Of a stretch of 64,000 nt of DNA, positions 1 through 8,642 are shown in pieces. Every line of letters begins with the position of its first letter. Positions within the stretch are counted from its first letter, which is position 1. A program made the translations under genes and the position numbers. The stretch is from assembly GCF_947072515.1 (NCBI RefSeq), contig NZ_CAMTIG010000001.1:62001-126000 (forward strand). Direction: 5' to 3'. The notes beneath the pieces are model-generated. The model saw only the letters and a list, made by a program, of their open reading frames with translations, was not told where the DNA came from and made no database searches. Source of the stretch: an uncultured Clostridium sp. Lineage in GTDB: Bacteria; Bacillota; Clostridia; Clostridiales; Clostridiaceae.

Positions 1-543
1 GTTTACCCTGGTATAGGTTGGGTAATTTGGCGTGATAAAAAGTATCTACCTCAAAAAATGATTTTTGAAGTTAGTTATTTAGGTGGAATGCTTCCTACTA
101 TCGCAATTAACTTTTCAAGAAGTGCAAGTCAAATTATAGGTCAATATTATATTTTTGTTCGTTATGGCTTTAATGGATTAAAATTAATTCATGAAAAAAC
201 TAGAAATGTTGCTATGTATTTAGCTACTGAATTAGATAAATTAGGGTTATTCACGATTTATAATGATGGTAAAAATATTCCTATTGTTTGTTATAGATTA
301 AAGGAAAATTTAAACTTAAATTGGACTCTTTACGATTTAGCAGATAGAATTGCAATGAAAGGATGGCAAATTCCTGCTTATCCTTTACCAAAAGATGTTG
401 AAGATATAAAAATCCAAAGAATTGTAGTTCGTGCTGATATGGGAATTAATCGTGGTGAACAACTTATTAAAGATATAAAAGAAGCTATTGAACAGCTCAA
501 TGAAGAAAAAGAATATAACTTAGTTCACGGCTTTATTCATTAA
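1..543 (+). CDS. gadB: Glutamate decarboxylase, C-terminal part (5' end outside window)
   Basis: PLP-dependent decarboxylase converting glutamate to GABA with proton consumption (acid resistance). The open frame enters from base 1 without a start and ends at TAA 541-543. About 180 residues remain. The start of the fragment (YPGIGWVIWRDKKYLP) matches the region just after the PLP lysine in GadA/GadB, followed by SYLGG, NFSRSASQIIGQYY and the GWQIPAYPLP segment of the small domain. The C-terminus ends in HGFIH; in E. coli GadB a C-terminal histidine plugs the active site at neutral pH, so a similar role is possible here. The PLP lysine lies upstream of the window. A Met at base 58 is internal, not a start. 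A bidirectional hairpin follows directly. Confidence 0.9.
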   Translation, partial: VYPGIGWVIWRDKKYLPQKMIFEVSYLGGMLPTIAINFSRSASQIIGQYYIFVRYGFNGLKLIHEKTRNVAMYLATELDKLGLFTIYNDGKNIPIVCYRLKENLNLNWTLYDLADRIAMKGWQIPAYPLPKDVEDIKIQRIVVRADMGINRGEQLIKDIKEAIEQLNEEKEYNLVHGFIH

Positions 544-546
544 TAA

Positions 547-590
547 AATAGAACTATATACTTAATTTGTATATAGTTCTATTTTTATTT
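547..590. terminator. Bidirectional intrinsic terminator between gadB and cobD-like gene
   Basis: Fifteen-base arms 547-561 and 569-583 are perfectly complementary around a short AT loop. They are followed by T-rich sequence on the plus strand and by T's on the minus strand, so the hairpin can close both convergent genes. Confidence 0.85.
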
Positions 591-1672
591 TATAACGATA
601 CTTGCTTCATTTTATTTATTAGCTTTTCATTATCTTTAGTTTTTAAAATACATACTCTAAAGAAATTTTTATCTAGACCTTCAAAACTGCTACAGTCTCT
701 TATTATCATACCTTCTCTAGACAAGCTATCATATAAAACACTTGCTTCTTTTCCACTACTTATTTCACAAAGTATGAAGTTTCCTTTTGTTTCATAAACA
801 TTTATATAATCTATAGTCTTTAAGCTTTGTGTTAAATTTTCTATTTCCTTTTTTACATGTACAAGAGTTCTATCTATAAACTCTTTATCTTTAAACATGA
901 CTTCTCCCATAATAGTTGCTAATATATTTATATTCCATAATGGTAGACTAGTTTTTATAGATTCCCTAACTTCTTCATTCCCTATAAGACCATATCCAAG
1001 TCTTATTCCAGGTGTACTAAAGAACTTAGATGTTCCTCTTATCACATATAAATTATTATAGTTATCTACTAAACTTGTAGAACTAAAAATCTCTTTATCT
1101 GTAAATTCTATGTATGTTTCATCTACCATAAAAAATGTATCTTTAGCATCTGATATTATTTCTTCTATTTCACTTCTTTTAAAACAAAATCCTGTTGGGT
1201 TATTAGGATTACATATTATAACTAAATCATATTTTCCTTCTTTTATCTTTTCTTTAAACCCCTCTACAGAAACTTTAAAATCATTTTCTTTTTTCGCAAA
1301 ATATTTTTCAATTTTACAGTCTATTTTTTTTAAATCTTTCTCATATTCTGAATATGAAGGATATAATATTAATGCTTTCTTAGGATTAATAGTATCTATA
1401 AATGAAACTATTAATTCTGTAGCTCCCCCACCTAGAACTATGTTATCTTTATTACAATCTGCATATTCAGAAATAGATTCTCTTAATATATGATAATCTG
1501 GATCTGGATAAATCGAAACATCATCAATTCTTTCTTTAACCATTTCTTTTGCTTTCTGTGAAGCTCCAAAAGGATTTATATTTGAACTAAAATCTAGTAT
1601 ATCCTCTTTTTTTAATCCAAGAGTCATTTCTAAATCAAAAAGATTTGCTCCATGTTTTTCACTCACAATCAT
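590..1672 (-). CDS. CobD-like / HisC-like class I aminotransferase
   Basis: Fold-type I PLP enzyme, 360 aa. The opening (HGAN near residue 7 and DFSSNINPFG at 27-36) is typical of CobD, the L-threonine-O-3-phosphate decarboxylase of cobalamin synthesis, and of close HisC relatives. Visible are CNPNNPTG (154-161), the PLP-contacting D184 in FMVDETYIEF, the Schiff-base lysine K216 in RGTSKFF, and R224. No other cobalamin or histidine synthesis gene is nearby and no cobalamin riboswitch is visible upstream, so the substrate is uncertain. AAGGAG sits only 3 bases before the ATG; a GTG two codons downstream (1666) is better spaced and may be the true start. Confidence 0.8.
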   Translation of the reverse strand: MIVSEKHGANLFDLEMTLGLKKEDILDFSSNINPFGASQKAKEMVKERIDDVSIYPDPDYHILRESISEYADCNKDNIVLGGGATELIVSFIDTINPKKALILYPSYSEYEKDLKKIDCKIEKYFAKKENDFKVSVEGFKEKIKEGKYDLVIICNPNNPTGFCFKRSEIEEIISDAKDTFFMVDETYIEFTDKEIFSSTSLVDNYNNLYVIRGTSKFFSTPGIRLGYGLIGNEEVRESIKTSLPLWNINILATIMGEVMFKDKEFIDRTLVHVKKEIENLTQSLKTIDYINVYETKGNFILCEISSGKEASVLYDSLSREGMIIRDCSSFEGLDKNFFRVCILKTKDNEKLINKMKQVSL

Positions 1673-1829
1673 TCACTCCTTACTTTCTTAACTAATATTT
1701 ATAATACCATATATTTTTTCTTTTTATTAAATTTATACTTCTGATTTAATCATAATTCTTTTCTTTCCTTAATATAATATTGTAAAGTATTTAGTTAAAC
1801 TTTTAATTTTTTTATTGAGGTGAATATAT

Positions 1830-1949
1830 ATGTCAAATGAATTAACTATTTTAAAATTACAAGCTAGAATTTCTTTATTAGAAAATAAAGGTTCAAGCCC
1901 TAGAATCGTGGCAAAACTAAAAAGAAAACTTAGAAATTTACAAGCTTAA
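1830..1949 (+). CDS. Small conserved-looking basic protein, 39 aa
   Basis: ATG at 1830 is preceded by GAGGTG (1817-1822) at good spacing and the frame runs to TAA at 1947-1949. The product starts MSNELTILKLQARISLLENK, then a Ser-Pro hinge and a lysine/arginine-rich tail (KLKRKLRNLQA). It looks like two short amphipathic helices. It resembles small uncharacterised proteins common in clostridia. It lies alone between the aminotransferase and the sigma operon and is followed at once by a terminator, which supports its being a real mini-gene. Function unknown. Confidence 0.75.
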   Translation: MSNELTILKLQARISLLENKGSSPRIVAKLKRKLRNLQA

Positions 1950-1975
1950 TTTACTATTAGTATTTTACTGTAAAT

Positions 1976-2035
1976 AAAAACTAGCCCTTAGCAATCTTTT
2001 TATTTAAAGATTTTACCTTAGGCTAGTTTTTTTAT
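1976..2035. terminator. Bidirectional terminator, small ORF / anti-sigma gene
   Basis: Arms AAAAACTAGCC (1976-1986) and GGCTAGTTTTT (2021-2031) enclose a second nested stem (AATCTTT / AAAGATT). T-runs are present on both strands. It lies between the convergent small ORF and the sigma operon. Confidence 0.85.
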
Positions 2036-2349
2036 TTTTCCACTTCTTTATTAATAAATAAGGTATTATTTATCACTAATTTATCTCTATACTCTTTATT
2101 TATTTCTTTCAATGAAAATATTGAAGGTAATATTATCATAAATACCGCTGCTGCTATTACTCCTCTTATATCTATCTGAATTTCTCTCTCTAATAATATT
2201 TTTATTTTACCCTTTAATGTCTTCTCATATATTTTTTCTTCTTCAATTTTCAATTCTAATTTTTTATAAAAATCCTTATTCAAATTTTTTTTATTAAATT
2301 CTCTTTTAAAGGATTCTTTTAACTTATTCTCTACCTTATTTTCTTCCAT
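2032..2349 (-). CDS. Short single-pass membrane protein, candidate anti-sigma factor
   Basis: 105 aa: a highly charged cytoplasmic N-terminal half (residues 1-60, Lys/Glu-rich, helical), one hydrophobic segment about 62-80 (RGVIAAAVFMIILPSIFSL), and a short outer tail. Its start overlaps the end of the ECF sigma gene by 14 bases, so the two are translationally coupled. This is the usual place and topology of an anti-sigma factor. There is no visible ZAS zinc motif (HxxxCxxC). The role is inferred from position and topology only. It ends inside the shared terminator. Confidence 0.65.
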   Translation of the reverse strand: MEENKVENKLKESFKREFNKKNLNKDFYKKLELKIEEEKIYEKTLKGKIKILLEREIQIDIRGVIAAAVFMIILPSIFSLKEINKEYRDKLVINNTLFINKEVEK

Positions 2350-2875
2350 CTTTTAAAAGCTCCTTTTCCAAAGCAGTTTTACCTCTCTTAAGCCAAGTCT
2401 TTACTGTTCCTTCTCTTTTATCTAATATTTCACTTATTTCACTTATTTTAAGTTCTTCATAATAATATAAATATATTACTGTTTTATATTCATTTTTTAT
2501 ATTTTCTAAAGCATTTATAAGATTTTCTTTATCTAACCTTTCTACTATTTCTTCTTCATATCCCTCTTCTTTTATAAAATCCACATTTTCTATCTTCTTA
2601 TATTTTTCTTCTTTTTTTACAATATTCTTACATGTATTTATTGTTATTCTATATATCCATGTATAAATTGAGCTTTCTCCCTTAAAATTATCTAAATATC
2701 TATATATTTTCACTAGAACTTCCTGTGTTATATCTTCACTTAAAACATAATCTTTTGTATATAATCTAGCCAAATTATATATTCTCTCACTAAATTCCTC
2801 TACAATACAGTTAAAAGCTTTTTCTTTATCCTTTTTTATTTCCTTGAAGGCAGCTCGTCCCCCCATAGCTTCCAT
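2336..2875 (-). CDS. ECF (group IV) RNA polymerase sigma factor
   Basis: 179 aa. Region 2 is seen at about 28-95 (LARLYTKDYVLSEDITQEVLVKIYRYL, then ESSIYTWIYRITINTCKN). Region 4 is at about 115-170 with the helix-turn-helix ISEISEILDKREGTVKTWLKRGK. The ATG at 2875 has AGGAG eight bases upstream, and that site overlaps the stop codon of the preceding gene, so the three genes are coupled. A later Met (MGGRAAF) lacks a ribosome binding site. It probably directs transcription of its own operon from the candidate promoter at 4748-4777. The subgroup is not assignable by eye. Confidence 0.93.
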   Translation of the reverse strand: MEAMGGRAAFKEIKKDKEKAFNCIVEEFSERIYNLARLYTKDYVLSEDITQEVLVKIYRYLDNFKGESSIYTWIYRITINTCKNIVKKEEKYKKIENVDFIKEEGYEEEIVERLDKENLINALENIKNEYKTVIYLYYYEELKISEISEILDKREGTVKTWLKRGKTALEKELLKDGRK

Positions 2876-2878
2876 ATT

Positions 2879-4717
2879 TTAATCTCCTAAATTTTCTTTC
2901 TCATACCCATAGGTATAAAACTGTTCAAACTCATTTTTAAAATAAGCTATCTCATCTTTATTTTCGTTTATTTTATATAGTTCCTTTAATAAGATTTTTT
3001 CCATTTTCTTTGTCTTTAATAATCGCTCTTCTGTATAAAACTCTTTTTTATTTTGATCAAGATATTCATATCTTACTGCTAGCCAAATTAGAGGATAAAT
3101 ATATTCTTTTTTATAACCTTCCTCATCTATTTTTTCTTTAAACCATTTTTCACCTTCCTCATATTTTTCTTCATCTAATAATTTTGCTCCTTGTGTTACT
3201 TTATAGCTTTTACTTCTTATATTTGTTTCTATTCTTTGTGAATTTAATGTATATTCATTATCTCCAATTTTTTTAATCCCTCTCACAGCAATAGCCTTAA
3301 TGGTATTTTCTTTAAATCTTCCACTATAATTTAATTCCATCACTGTTTGTAATGTCTTTTTCTCTTTTCCAGTCTCCTCACACTCTTCATTTATCATTCT
3401 TTTTCTCTCTATAGGTGCTCTAAATGGTGTAAGACTTCCCTCTAAAAGTGGTATTTTAACTTTATTTTCTTTCGTCTCAAAAAATTCTGTATACCCTGCA
3501 CTATTTTCTATAAACATTAATTCTATAGAATAATAATCTGCTCCCTCTACCTTATCAAAATTTATTTCAAAACTATCTCCATCTAATTTAAGATTTTTAT
3601 CTATATTTATATTCATTCTCTTCCTAAAGTTTAAATCTAATTTATATTCTTTTCCTTTTTCTATTTTTTCTATATCTTTTTCTTCCTCAACATATTCTTT
3701 TCCTAGCTGAACATCTATTACTGGTGAAACATTTAACTTATCTATACTAGGAATATTTTTTGCTTCATAATATCCATCTTTATCTGTATAAACCACTTGT
3801 CCCCAAACCTGACTAAATCCATCTTGAAAATAGTATCCTGAATATAAAACATTTCCAACTATAACTGGAATATTTCCCATTCCAACTCCATCTAACGTTA
3901 TTCTTCCACTAACTTTACTATCTCCTTTAAGAAAAACTTGTGTTTGACTTCCATCTTTATTTTCTCTCACTTCATATATCGGCTCTATTTGCAATACATT
4001 TATACTACTTCCCAAAGCGCTTAACAATCTTTTTTCATTGAAAACTTCTATTTTTTCTCCTATCATCTTTTGTTCATTTCTATAATAATAATCTTCTTCT
4101 TTAGCTTCATACAGTATCCTCTCTATATCTGGTATAGAAACTATTTCCTTAACTTCACTATAATAGTTTTTTGCTTTTTCTATATCATTCTCTATAATAG
4201 CTAATTGAACCCTCAATATTTTTCCTGCTGCATTTTCTTTTAAATTCTTTCTTTTTAAACTATTCTCCAATATTTTTTCAGCCTCTTCTATATTTCCTCT
4301 ATTCATATACATATTAAAAATAGCCATTGTATTTATAGAAAAACTTGTACCTTTACTAGTCTCTAGTCCTTTTTTATATAATTTTAATCCATCTTCATAA
4401 TCACCAAATTCTGCTGGTATAAATCCACTTATACCTCTTTTCCCATTAGTAATATATTTTCCCTTATGATTATATTTTGTAGCTCCCATAGAATAATATG
4501 CCATTCCTTCAAAGGGACTTAAAATTTTAGGCCATTTTGTATAAAGATTTAAAACACCATAAGAATAAACTCTTGTTGTTATTTCACTTCTTCCTATAGG
4601 CTTATTCCATACAAAAAGAACTCTTCCTGTAAAATATAATATATTTGGTAAAATTATAAAAACTAATATTGGAATTATTATTAAATGTTTCACCTTTACT
4701 TTTAATTTTTTTCTCAT
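2879..4717 (-). CDS. Large membrane-anchored protein of ECF sigma operon (TPR-like plus beta domain)
   Basis: 612 aa, unknown. One N-terminal membrane segment (about 9-31, LIIIPILVFIILPNILYFTG) is followed by a long outer part. Residues about 70-220 are helical and repeat-like (YEDGLKLYKKGLETSKG, EEAEKILENSLKRKN), resembling TPR-type arrays. About 270-340 contains a Gly-rich stretch with KVSGRITLDGVGMGNIPV and DKDGYYEAKNIP, like carboxypeptidase-regulatory or transthyretin-type beta sandwiches. About 375-500 looks beta-rich, and the C-terminus is again helical. It is the first gene of the operon, only 3 bases from the sigma gene. A sensor or envelope-stress effector role is an inference. GAGGGAG precedes the ATG at good spacing. 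Confidence 0.7.
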   Translation of the reverse strand: MRKKLKVKVKHLIIIPILVFIILPNILYFTGRVLFVWNKPIGRSEITTRVYSYGVLNLYTKWPKILSPFEGMAYYSMGATKYNHKGKYITNGKRGISGFIPAEFGDYEDGLKLYKKGLETSKGTSFSINTMAIFNMYMNRGNIEEAEKILENSLKRKNLKENAAGKILRVQLAIIENDIEKAKNYYSEVKEIVSIPDIERILYEAKEEDYYYRNEQKMIGEKIEVFNEKRLLSALGSSINVLQIEPIYEVRENKDGSQTQVFLKGDSKVSGRITLDGVGMGNIPVIVGNVLYSGYYFQDGFSQVWGQVVYTDKDGYYEAKNIPSIDKLNVSPVIDVQLGKEYVEEEKDIEKIEKGKEYKLDLNFRKRMNINIDKNLKLDGDSFEINFDKVEGADYYSIELMFIENSAGYTEFFETKENKVKIPLLEGSLTPFRAPIERKRMINEECEETGKEKKTLQTVMELNYSGRFKENTIKAIAVRGIKKIGDNEYTLNSQRIETNIRSKSYKVTQGAKLLDEEKYEEGEKWFKEKIDEEGYKKEYIYPLIWLAVRYEYLDQNKKEFYTEERLLKTKKMEKILLKELYKINENKDEIAYFKNEFEQFYTYGYEKENLGD

Positions 4718-4747
4718 AAATCTCCCTCTCTTTTCCTCTTATACTTT

Positions 4748-4777
4748 TTAGACAAGCTTCTCCTTTAAAAAGTTTCA
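4748..4777 (-). promoter_or_regulatory. Candidate ECF-type promoter of the sigma operon
   Basis: On the minus strand TGAAAC (4777-4772), followed by a T-run, is separated by 18 bases from GTCTAA (4753-4748). The start site would fall about 25 bases before the ATG at 4717. The TGAAAC / GTC pattern is the classic ECF promoter form (for example Bacillus SigW and SigV types) and unlike the TTGACA/TATAAT promoters elsewhere in this window. Autoregulation is inferred. Confidence 0.6.
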
Positions 4778-4906
4778 TAAATAAAAAATATTTTATATAT
4801 TTTTACTTTTTTTCATTTATTATTCTTTTTTAACTCTTTTTGTTGTTCAAACCTATTATTTGATATAAAATTATATTTAGAACTTGTATATAAAGGACGT
4901 GAATTT

Positions 4907-5131
4907 ATGGTTAATTTCCATTTTGATAAAAGAAAAAGTGTCAAAACTAAAATTTTATCTTTTGCTGATACTATAGTTACTTCTACTGAAAGTCTTATTC
5001 ATTCTAGTGAAACAGTTCATAAATCTGCTCTTTCACTTAACCATATGGCAGATATGTCACTTCAAACTATCAGTCGTTTTAAGCTACAAGATGAAAATGG
5101 TGTTACTGATCGAAATAAAGGATTAAAATAA
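4907..5131 (+). CDS. Small uncharacterised protein, 74 aa
   Basis: Begins MVNFHFDKRKSVKTKILSFAD and continues with a Ser/Thr/His-rich helical middle and a polar tail. No membrane segment or signal peptide. AAAGGA lies upstream of the ATG, and a TTGTTG / TATAAA pair with 18-base spacing suggests a sigma-A promoter near 4847-4876. It is divergent from the ECF operon and ends directly in a strong terminator. Function unknown. It is unlikely to be a shadow because promoter, ribosome site and terminator all fit. Confidence 0.65.
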   Translation: MVNFHFDKRKSVKTKILSFADTIVTSTESLIHSSETVHKSALSLNHMADMSLQTISRFKLQDENGVTDRNKGLK

Positions 5132-5158
5132 GGTGCGATAAATCGCACCTTTTTAATT
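5131..5158 (+). terminator. Intrinsic terminator after the 74-aa gene
   Basis: Perfect 8-bp stem AGGTGCGA (5131-5138) / TCGCACCT (5143-5150), four-base loop, then a T-rich run. The TAA stop of the gene overlaps the hairpin base. Confidence 0.85.
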
Positions 5159-5163
5159 TAAAC

Positions 5164-7545
5164 TTATTTAAAAACATCTCTTGCAATATTTACTGATTCT
5201 TTAGCATCTTTTGCATAAAATGTTGCTCCTATTTCCATTGCATACTCTCTTGTAAGGACAGCTCCCCCTACCATGATATTTCCTTTATATCCTTCTTCTT
5301 TAAGCCTTCTTATTGTTTCTTCCATAGACTTAACAGTTGTTGTCATCAATGCACTTAATCCAACTAACTTAACCTCTTCCTTAAGTGCCACTGTAACAAT
5401 TTTCTCTATATCCACATCTTTTCCTAAATCAATTATTTTATATCCATAATTCTCTAAAATAACTTTCACTATATTTTTACCTATATCATGAATATCACCT
5501 TTTACGGTTGCTAAAACTATAGTTCCCTTATTAACATCTACTTTTTCTTTTGTAGTTATTCTTTCTTTTATTATTTCAAATGAAACTTTTACTGTTTCAG
5601 CTGCTTGAATAAGTTGTGGTAAAAAAATTATCCCTCTTTCATATTTAACTCCTACTTTATCTAATGTAGGAATTAAATATTCATTTATTATTTCTAATTC
5701 CGTTTTTTCTTTTAATAAAGTATATGTTAAATCCTTAGTTTTTCTTTTAAACCCCTTTAAAATAGCCTCTTCTAAATCTCCTACATCTTCCTTTTTTTCT
5801 TTTATCTTTTTTTCTATTTTTAAAGTACCATATTTACTTATATAATTTTCCGATTTTTTATCATTATTATTTAGAACTTTAAATGAATCTACAATTCCCA
5901 TCATTCCTGCTGTATTTGGGTTCATTATAGGTAAATCTAATCCTGCTCCTAATGCTATAGCCAAGAATGTTTCATTTATAATGCTTCTATTTGGTAATCC
6001 AAAAGAAATATTAGATACTCCTAACAAAGTTTTTACTCCAAACTTTTCTTTTATCATTCGTATTCCTTTTATTGTTTCCATAACTTCTTCTTGTTGTGCC
6101 GATGCTGTAAGTGCCAAACAATCTATATATACATCTTCCTTTTTTATTCCATACTCAATTGCTTTATTTATTATTTTTTCTGCTATTTTCACTCTATCCT
6201 CAGCCTTAGATTGTATTCCCTTTTCATCCAACGTAAGTCCCACTACTGCAGCTCCATACTTTTTTACTAAGGGTAATATTTCATTTAAAGCTTTATCTTC
6301 ACCACTTACAGAATTTACTATAGGTTTTCCATTATAAATTCTTAACCCTCTTTCTAATACTTCCTTTTTGTTAGAATCAATTTGAAGAGGTGTATCTATT
6401 ATACTTTGAAGTTCTAATATAACCTCCTCCATCATTTCCTTTTCATTTATTTCAGGAAGTCCTACATTAACATCTAATATTTCTGCTCCAGCATCAATTT
6501 GCTCTAAAGCTTGATTTATAACATAATCTAAATCTCTATTTATTAATGCTTCTTTAAATTTTTTCTTTCCTGTAGGATTTATTCTTTCACCTATTACTTT
6601 CGGTCCATTTTCTATTAATACCGCTTTGGATGATGAACAAATTCCATAAATATTTAATTCTTCTCTAATAACTCTTTTTTTACTTTCTTTTATCTTTTTT
6701 AATTTTTCAATAAACTCTGGAGTAGTTCCGCAACATCCACCTATAACCGATACTCCTAAATCTACATATTCACTTATTATATTTGAAAATTCATCTGAAG
6801 TAATTAAGAATTTAGTTTCTCCATCAATCATCTGAGGTAATCCAGCGTTGGGCTGAATCATTATAGGTAAATTAGTAGTTTTCACTATACTCTTTATAAT
6901 ACTTTTTAATTCTTTAGGTCCTAAAGAACAATTTACTCCTAATACATCAACACCTAATCCTTCTAATGTTAAACACATACTTTCAGGTGTACAACCTGTA
7001 AAAGTTCTTCCATCCTTTTCAAATGTCATAGTTGCAAATACAGGTAAATTCGATTCTTCTTTTGCTGCTAAAACTGCTGCTTTCATCTCATACAAATCTG
7101 TCATTGTTTCAATTAAAATCAAATCTACTCCTGCTTCCACTCCAACTTTTATTTGCTCTTTAAATATTTCTATAGCCTCTTCAAAATCTAAAGTTCCCAT
7201 AGGCTTTAAAAGTTCACCTATTGGCCCTATATCTAAAGCTATCTTTACTTTTGTATTTTTACTTCCTTCTTTTGCATTTTCTATCCCTTTTCTAATTATA
7301 TCTTCAACTGAATATTTCTGATTTTTTAATTTTAATCTATTTGCACCAAAAGTGTTTGTTGTAATAATATCTGCTCCTGCCTTAATATACTCTTTATGTA
7401 TATTAATAATAAGCTCTTTATTCTCAATATTAAGCTTTTCTGGAAATTCTCCAAGTTTTAGTCCATTTTTTTGTAGCATAGTTCCCATTGCTCCATCAAA
7501 AACTATAATTTCATCTAATAAATTATTAACATCCACATATATCAC
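5164..7545 (-). CDS. metH: Cobalamin-dependent methionine synthase, lacking the reactivation domain
   Basis: Transfers methyl from methyl-THF to homocysteine through cobalamin. 793 aa against about 1,200 in E. coli. Homocysteine-binding domain (1-290) carries zinc ligands C206 (GVNCSLGP) and C271/C272 (GGCCGTTPEF). The pterin domain starts near 317 (VIGERINPTGKKKF). The cobalamin cap is about 590-670, and the B12 domain has DIHDIG at 684-689 with ligand H686. The C-terminal AdoMet reactivation domain is absent and is supplied by the neighbouring gene, which overlaps by 20 bases. AGGTGA precedes the ATG. It is the last gene of the S-box operon. Confidence 0.95.
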   Translation of the reverse strand: MIYVDVNNLLDEIIVFDGAMGTMLQKNGLKLGEFPEKLNIENKELIINIHKEYIKAGADIITTNTFGANRLKLKNQKYSVEDIIRKGIENAKEGSKNTKVKIALDIGPIGELLKPMGTLDFEEAIEIFKEQIKVGVEAGVDLILIETMTDLYEMKAAVLAAKEESNLPVFATMTFEKDGRTFTGCTPESMCLTLEGLGVDVLGVNCSLGPKELKSIIKSIVKTTNLPIMIQPNAGLPQMIDGETKFLITSDEFSNIISEYVDLGVSVIGGCCGTTPEFIEKLKKIKESKKRVIREELNIYGICSSSKAVLIENGPKVIGERINPTGKKKFKEALINRDLDYVINQALEQIDAGAEILDVNVGLPEINEKEMMEEVILELQSIIDTPLQIDSNKKEVLERGLRIYNGKPIVNSVSGEDKALNEILPLVKKYGAAVVGLTLDEKGIQSKAEDRVKIAEKIINKAIEYGIKKEDVYIDCLALTASAQQEEVMETIKGIRMIKEKFGVKTLLGVSNISFGLPNRSIINETFLAIALGAGLDLPIMNPNTAGMMGIVDSFKVLNNNDKKSENYISKYGTLKIEKKIKEKKEDVGDLEEAILKGFKRKTKDLTYTLLKEKTELEIINEYLIPTLDKVGVKYERGIIFLPQLIQAAETVKVSFEIIKERITTKEKVDVNKGTIVLATVKGDIHDIGKNIVKVILENYGYKIIDLGKDVDIEKIVTVALKEEVKLVGLSALMTTTVKSMEETIRRLKEEGYKGNIMVGGAVLTREYAMEIGATFYAKDAKESVNIARDVFK

Positions 7546-8203
7546 CTTCTTTTCTATAAATACAGTTACTATAATTACTACATTTTAAGCAAGATTTTTT
7601 TTCTTTTTCATCTTCAATTATTCCTAATATAGCAGTAACTGATTTTCTTGGAAATAAAATTAAACTTTCTGAAAGATTTAATCCAATTCTTCTTTCACAA
7701 TCCAATATATTTATTATATCTCTTTGACTACCTAAAGATAAATCTCCATATCCTGGACTATACCTTAAAGTAAAATTTTCTTTTTCTCTTAAATATTCTT
7801 TCTTTAATTTTAATTCTAACTTATCAATATATTCTTCAATTGCTGTAGTTGCACAAGCATCTAAAATCAAAGCATCTCTCATACTTATTTTTTCATATTT
7901 TCTTATTAATCTTTCTATATCATTTCCAAGAGTAACCGCTATTAAGATTATCTTATGTGATTTTTTTAAAAGATTATATATATCTTCTCCTTTAAAGCTT
8001 ACGATTGTATTCAGCAATTTTATTTCTTTTCCACTTTTTTCTATATTGTAAAAATTATATATTTTTTTAGGCCTTAGAAAGGCTTTAGATTCTTTTCTTA
8101 TTTTATTTATATCATCTAAAAGCCTTTGATCTAATTCCTGTCCTTTATATCCTAAGTATCTTAAAACTTCATCTATAGAAATCTCTAAATTATCCATACA
8201 CAT
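7526..8203 (-). CDS. MetH reactivation (AdoMet-binding) domain as a separate protein
   Basis: 225 aa. It matches the AdoMet-binding activation domain of methionine synthase, which remethylates oxidised cob(II)alamin. The key stretch is RYSPGYGDLSLGSQ near 145-160, followed by LFPRKSVTAILGI. The C-terminus has a Cys cluster (CLKCSNYSNCIYRKEGDICGC) that could bind metal and is absent from the E. coli domain. It overlaps luxS by 14 bases and metH by 20. The start could be the ATG at 8203 or two codons later at 8197. Confidence 0.9.
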   Translation of the reverse strand: MCMDNLEISIDEVLRYLGYKGQELDQRLLDDINKIRKESKAFLRPKKIYNFYNIEKSGKEIKLLNTIVSFKGEDIYNLLKKSHKIILIAVTLGNDIERLIRKYEKISMRDALILDACATTAIEEYIDKLELKLKKEYLREKENFTLRYSPGYGDLSLGSQRDIINILDCERRIGLNLSESLILFPRKSVTAILGIIEDEKEKKSCLKCSNYSNCIYRKEGDICGC

Positions 8204-8642
8204 TTAATGAAAATCCTTTTCTTAAAGCTTCCTCTGCATATTCTTTTGCTCCAAAAAGAGATAAATCTTTATAATTTCCACATTGTATATCATTGTTTGC
8301 AGGTATTTCTTTTGCTTCTATTATTTTTCTTAATCCAGTTTCTAATGCTATCTTAATTTCTTGTGGATTTCTATCTCCCCAAATGCTCAAATAGAATCCT
8401 GTTCTGCACCCCATTGGTGAAAAATCAATAATCCCCTCTAGAGATTCTCTTAAAAAATGAGCTAACAAATGTTCTATTCCGTGCATTGCTGCTGTTCCAA
8501 AGCTTTCTTTATTCGGCTGTAAAAATCTAAGATCAAACTTTGTTACTTTGTCTCCTTTTTCACCAGTTAAAATACAGCATCGTCTAACATAAGGCGCTTT
8601 CACCTTTCTATGGTCTAATTCAAAACTCTCTACCTTATTCAT
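8190..8642 (-). CDS. luxS: S-ribosylhomocysteine lyase LuxS
   Basis: Cleaves S-ribosylhomocysteine to homocysteine and DPD, the AI-2 precursor. 150 aa from the ATG at 8642, chosen because AAAGGAGA lies six bases upstream; the open frame extends six codons further without a better site. Metal ligands H54 and H58 in HGIEH and C121 in IQCGNY are present, as is the catalytic C79 in MGCRTGFY. The start overlaps the end of metF by 8 bases. Its place in a methionine operon fits a metabolic homocysteine-recycling role at least as well as signalling. Confidence 0.97.
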   Translation of the reverse strand: MNKVESFELDHRKVKAPYVRRCCILTGEKGDKVTKFDLRFLQPNKESFGTAAMHGIEHLLAHFLRESLEGIIDFSPMGCRTGFYLSIWGDRNPQEIKIALETGLRKIIEAKEIPANNDIQCGNYKDLSLFGAKEYAEEALRKGFSLNVYG

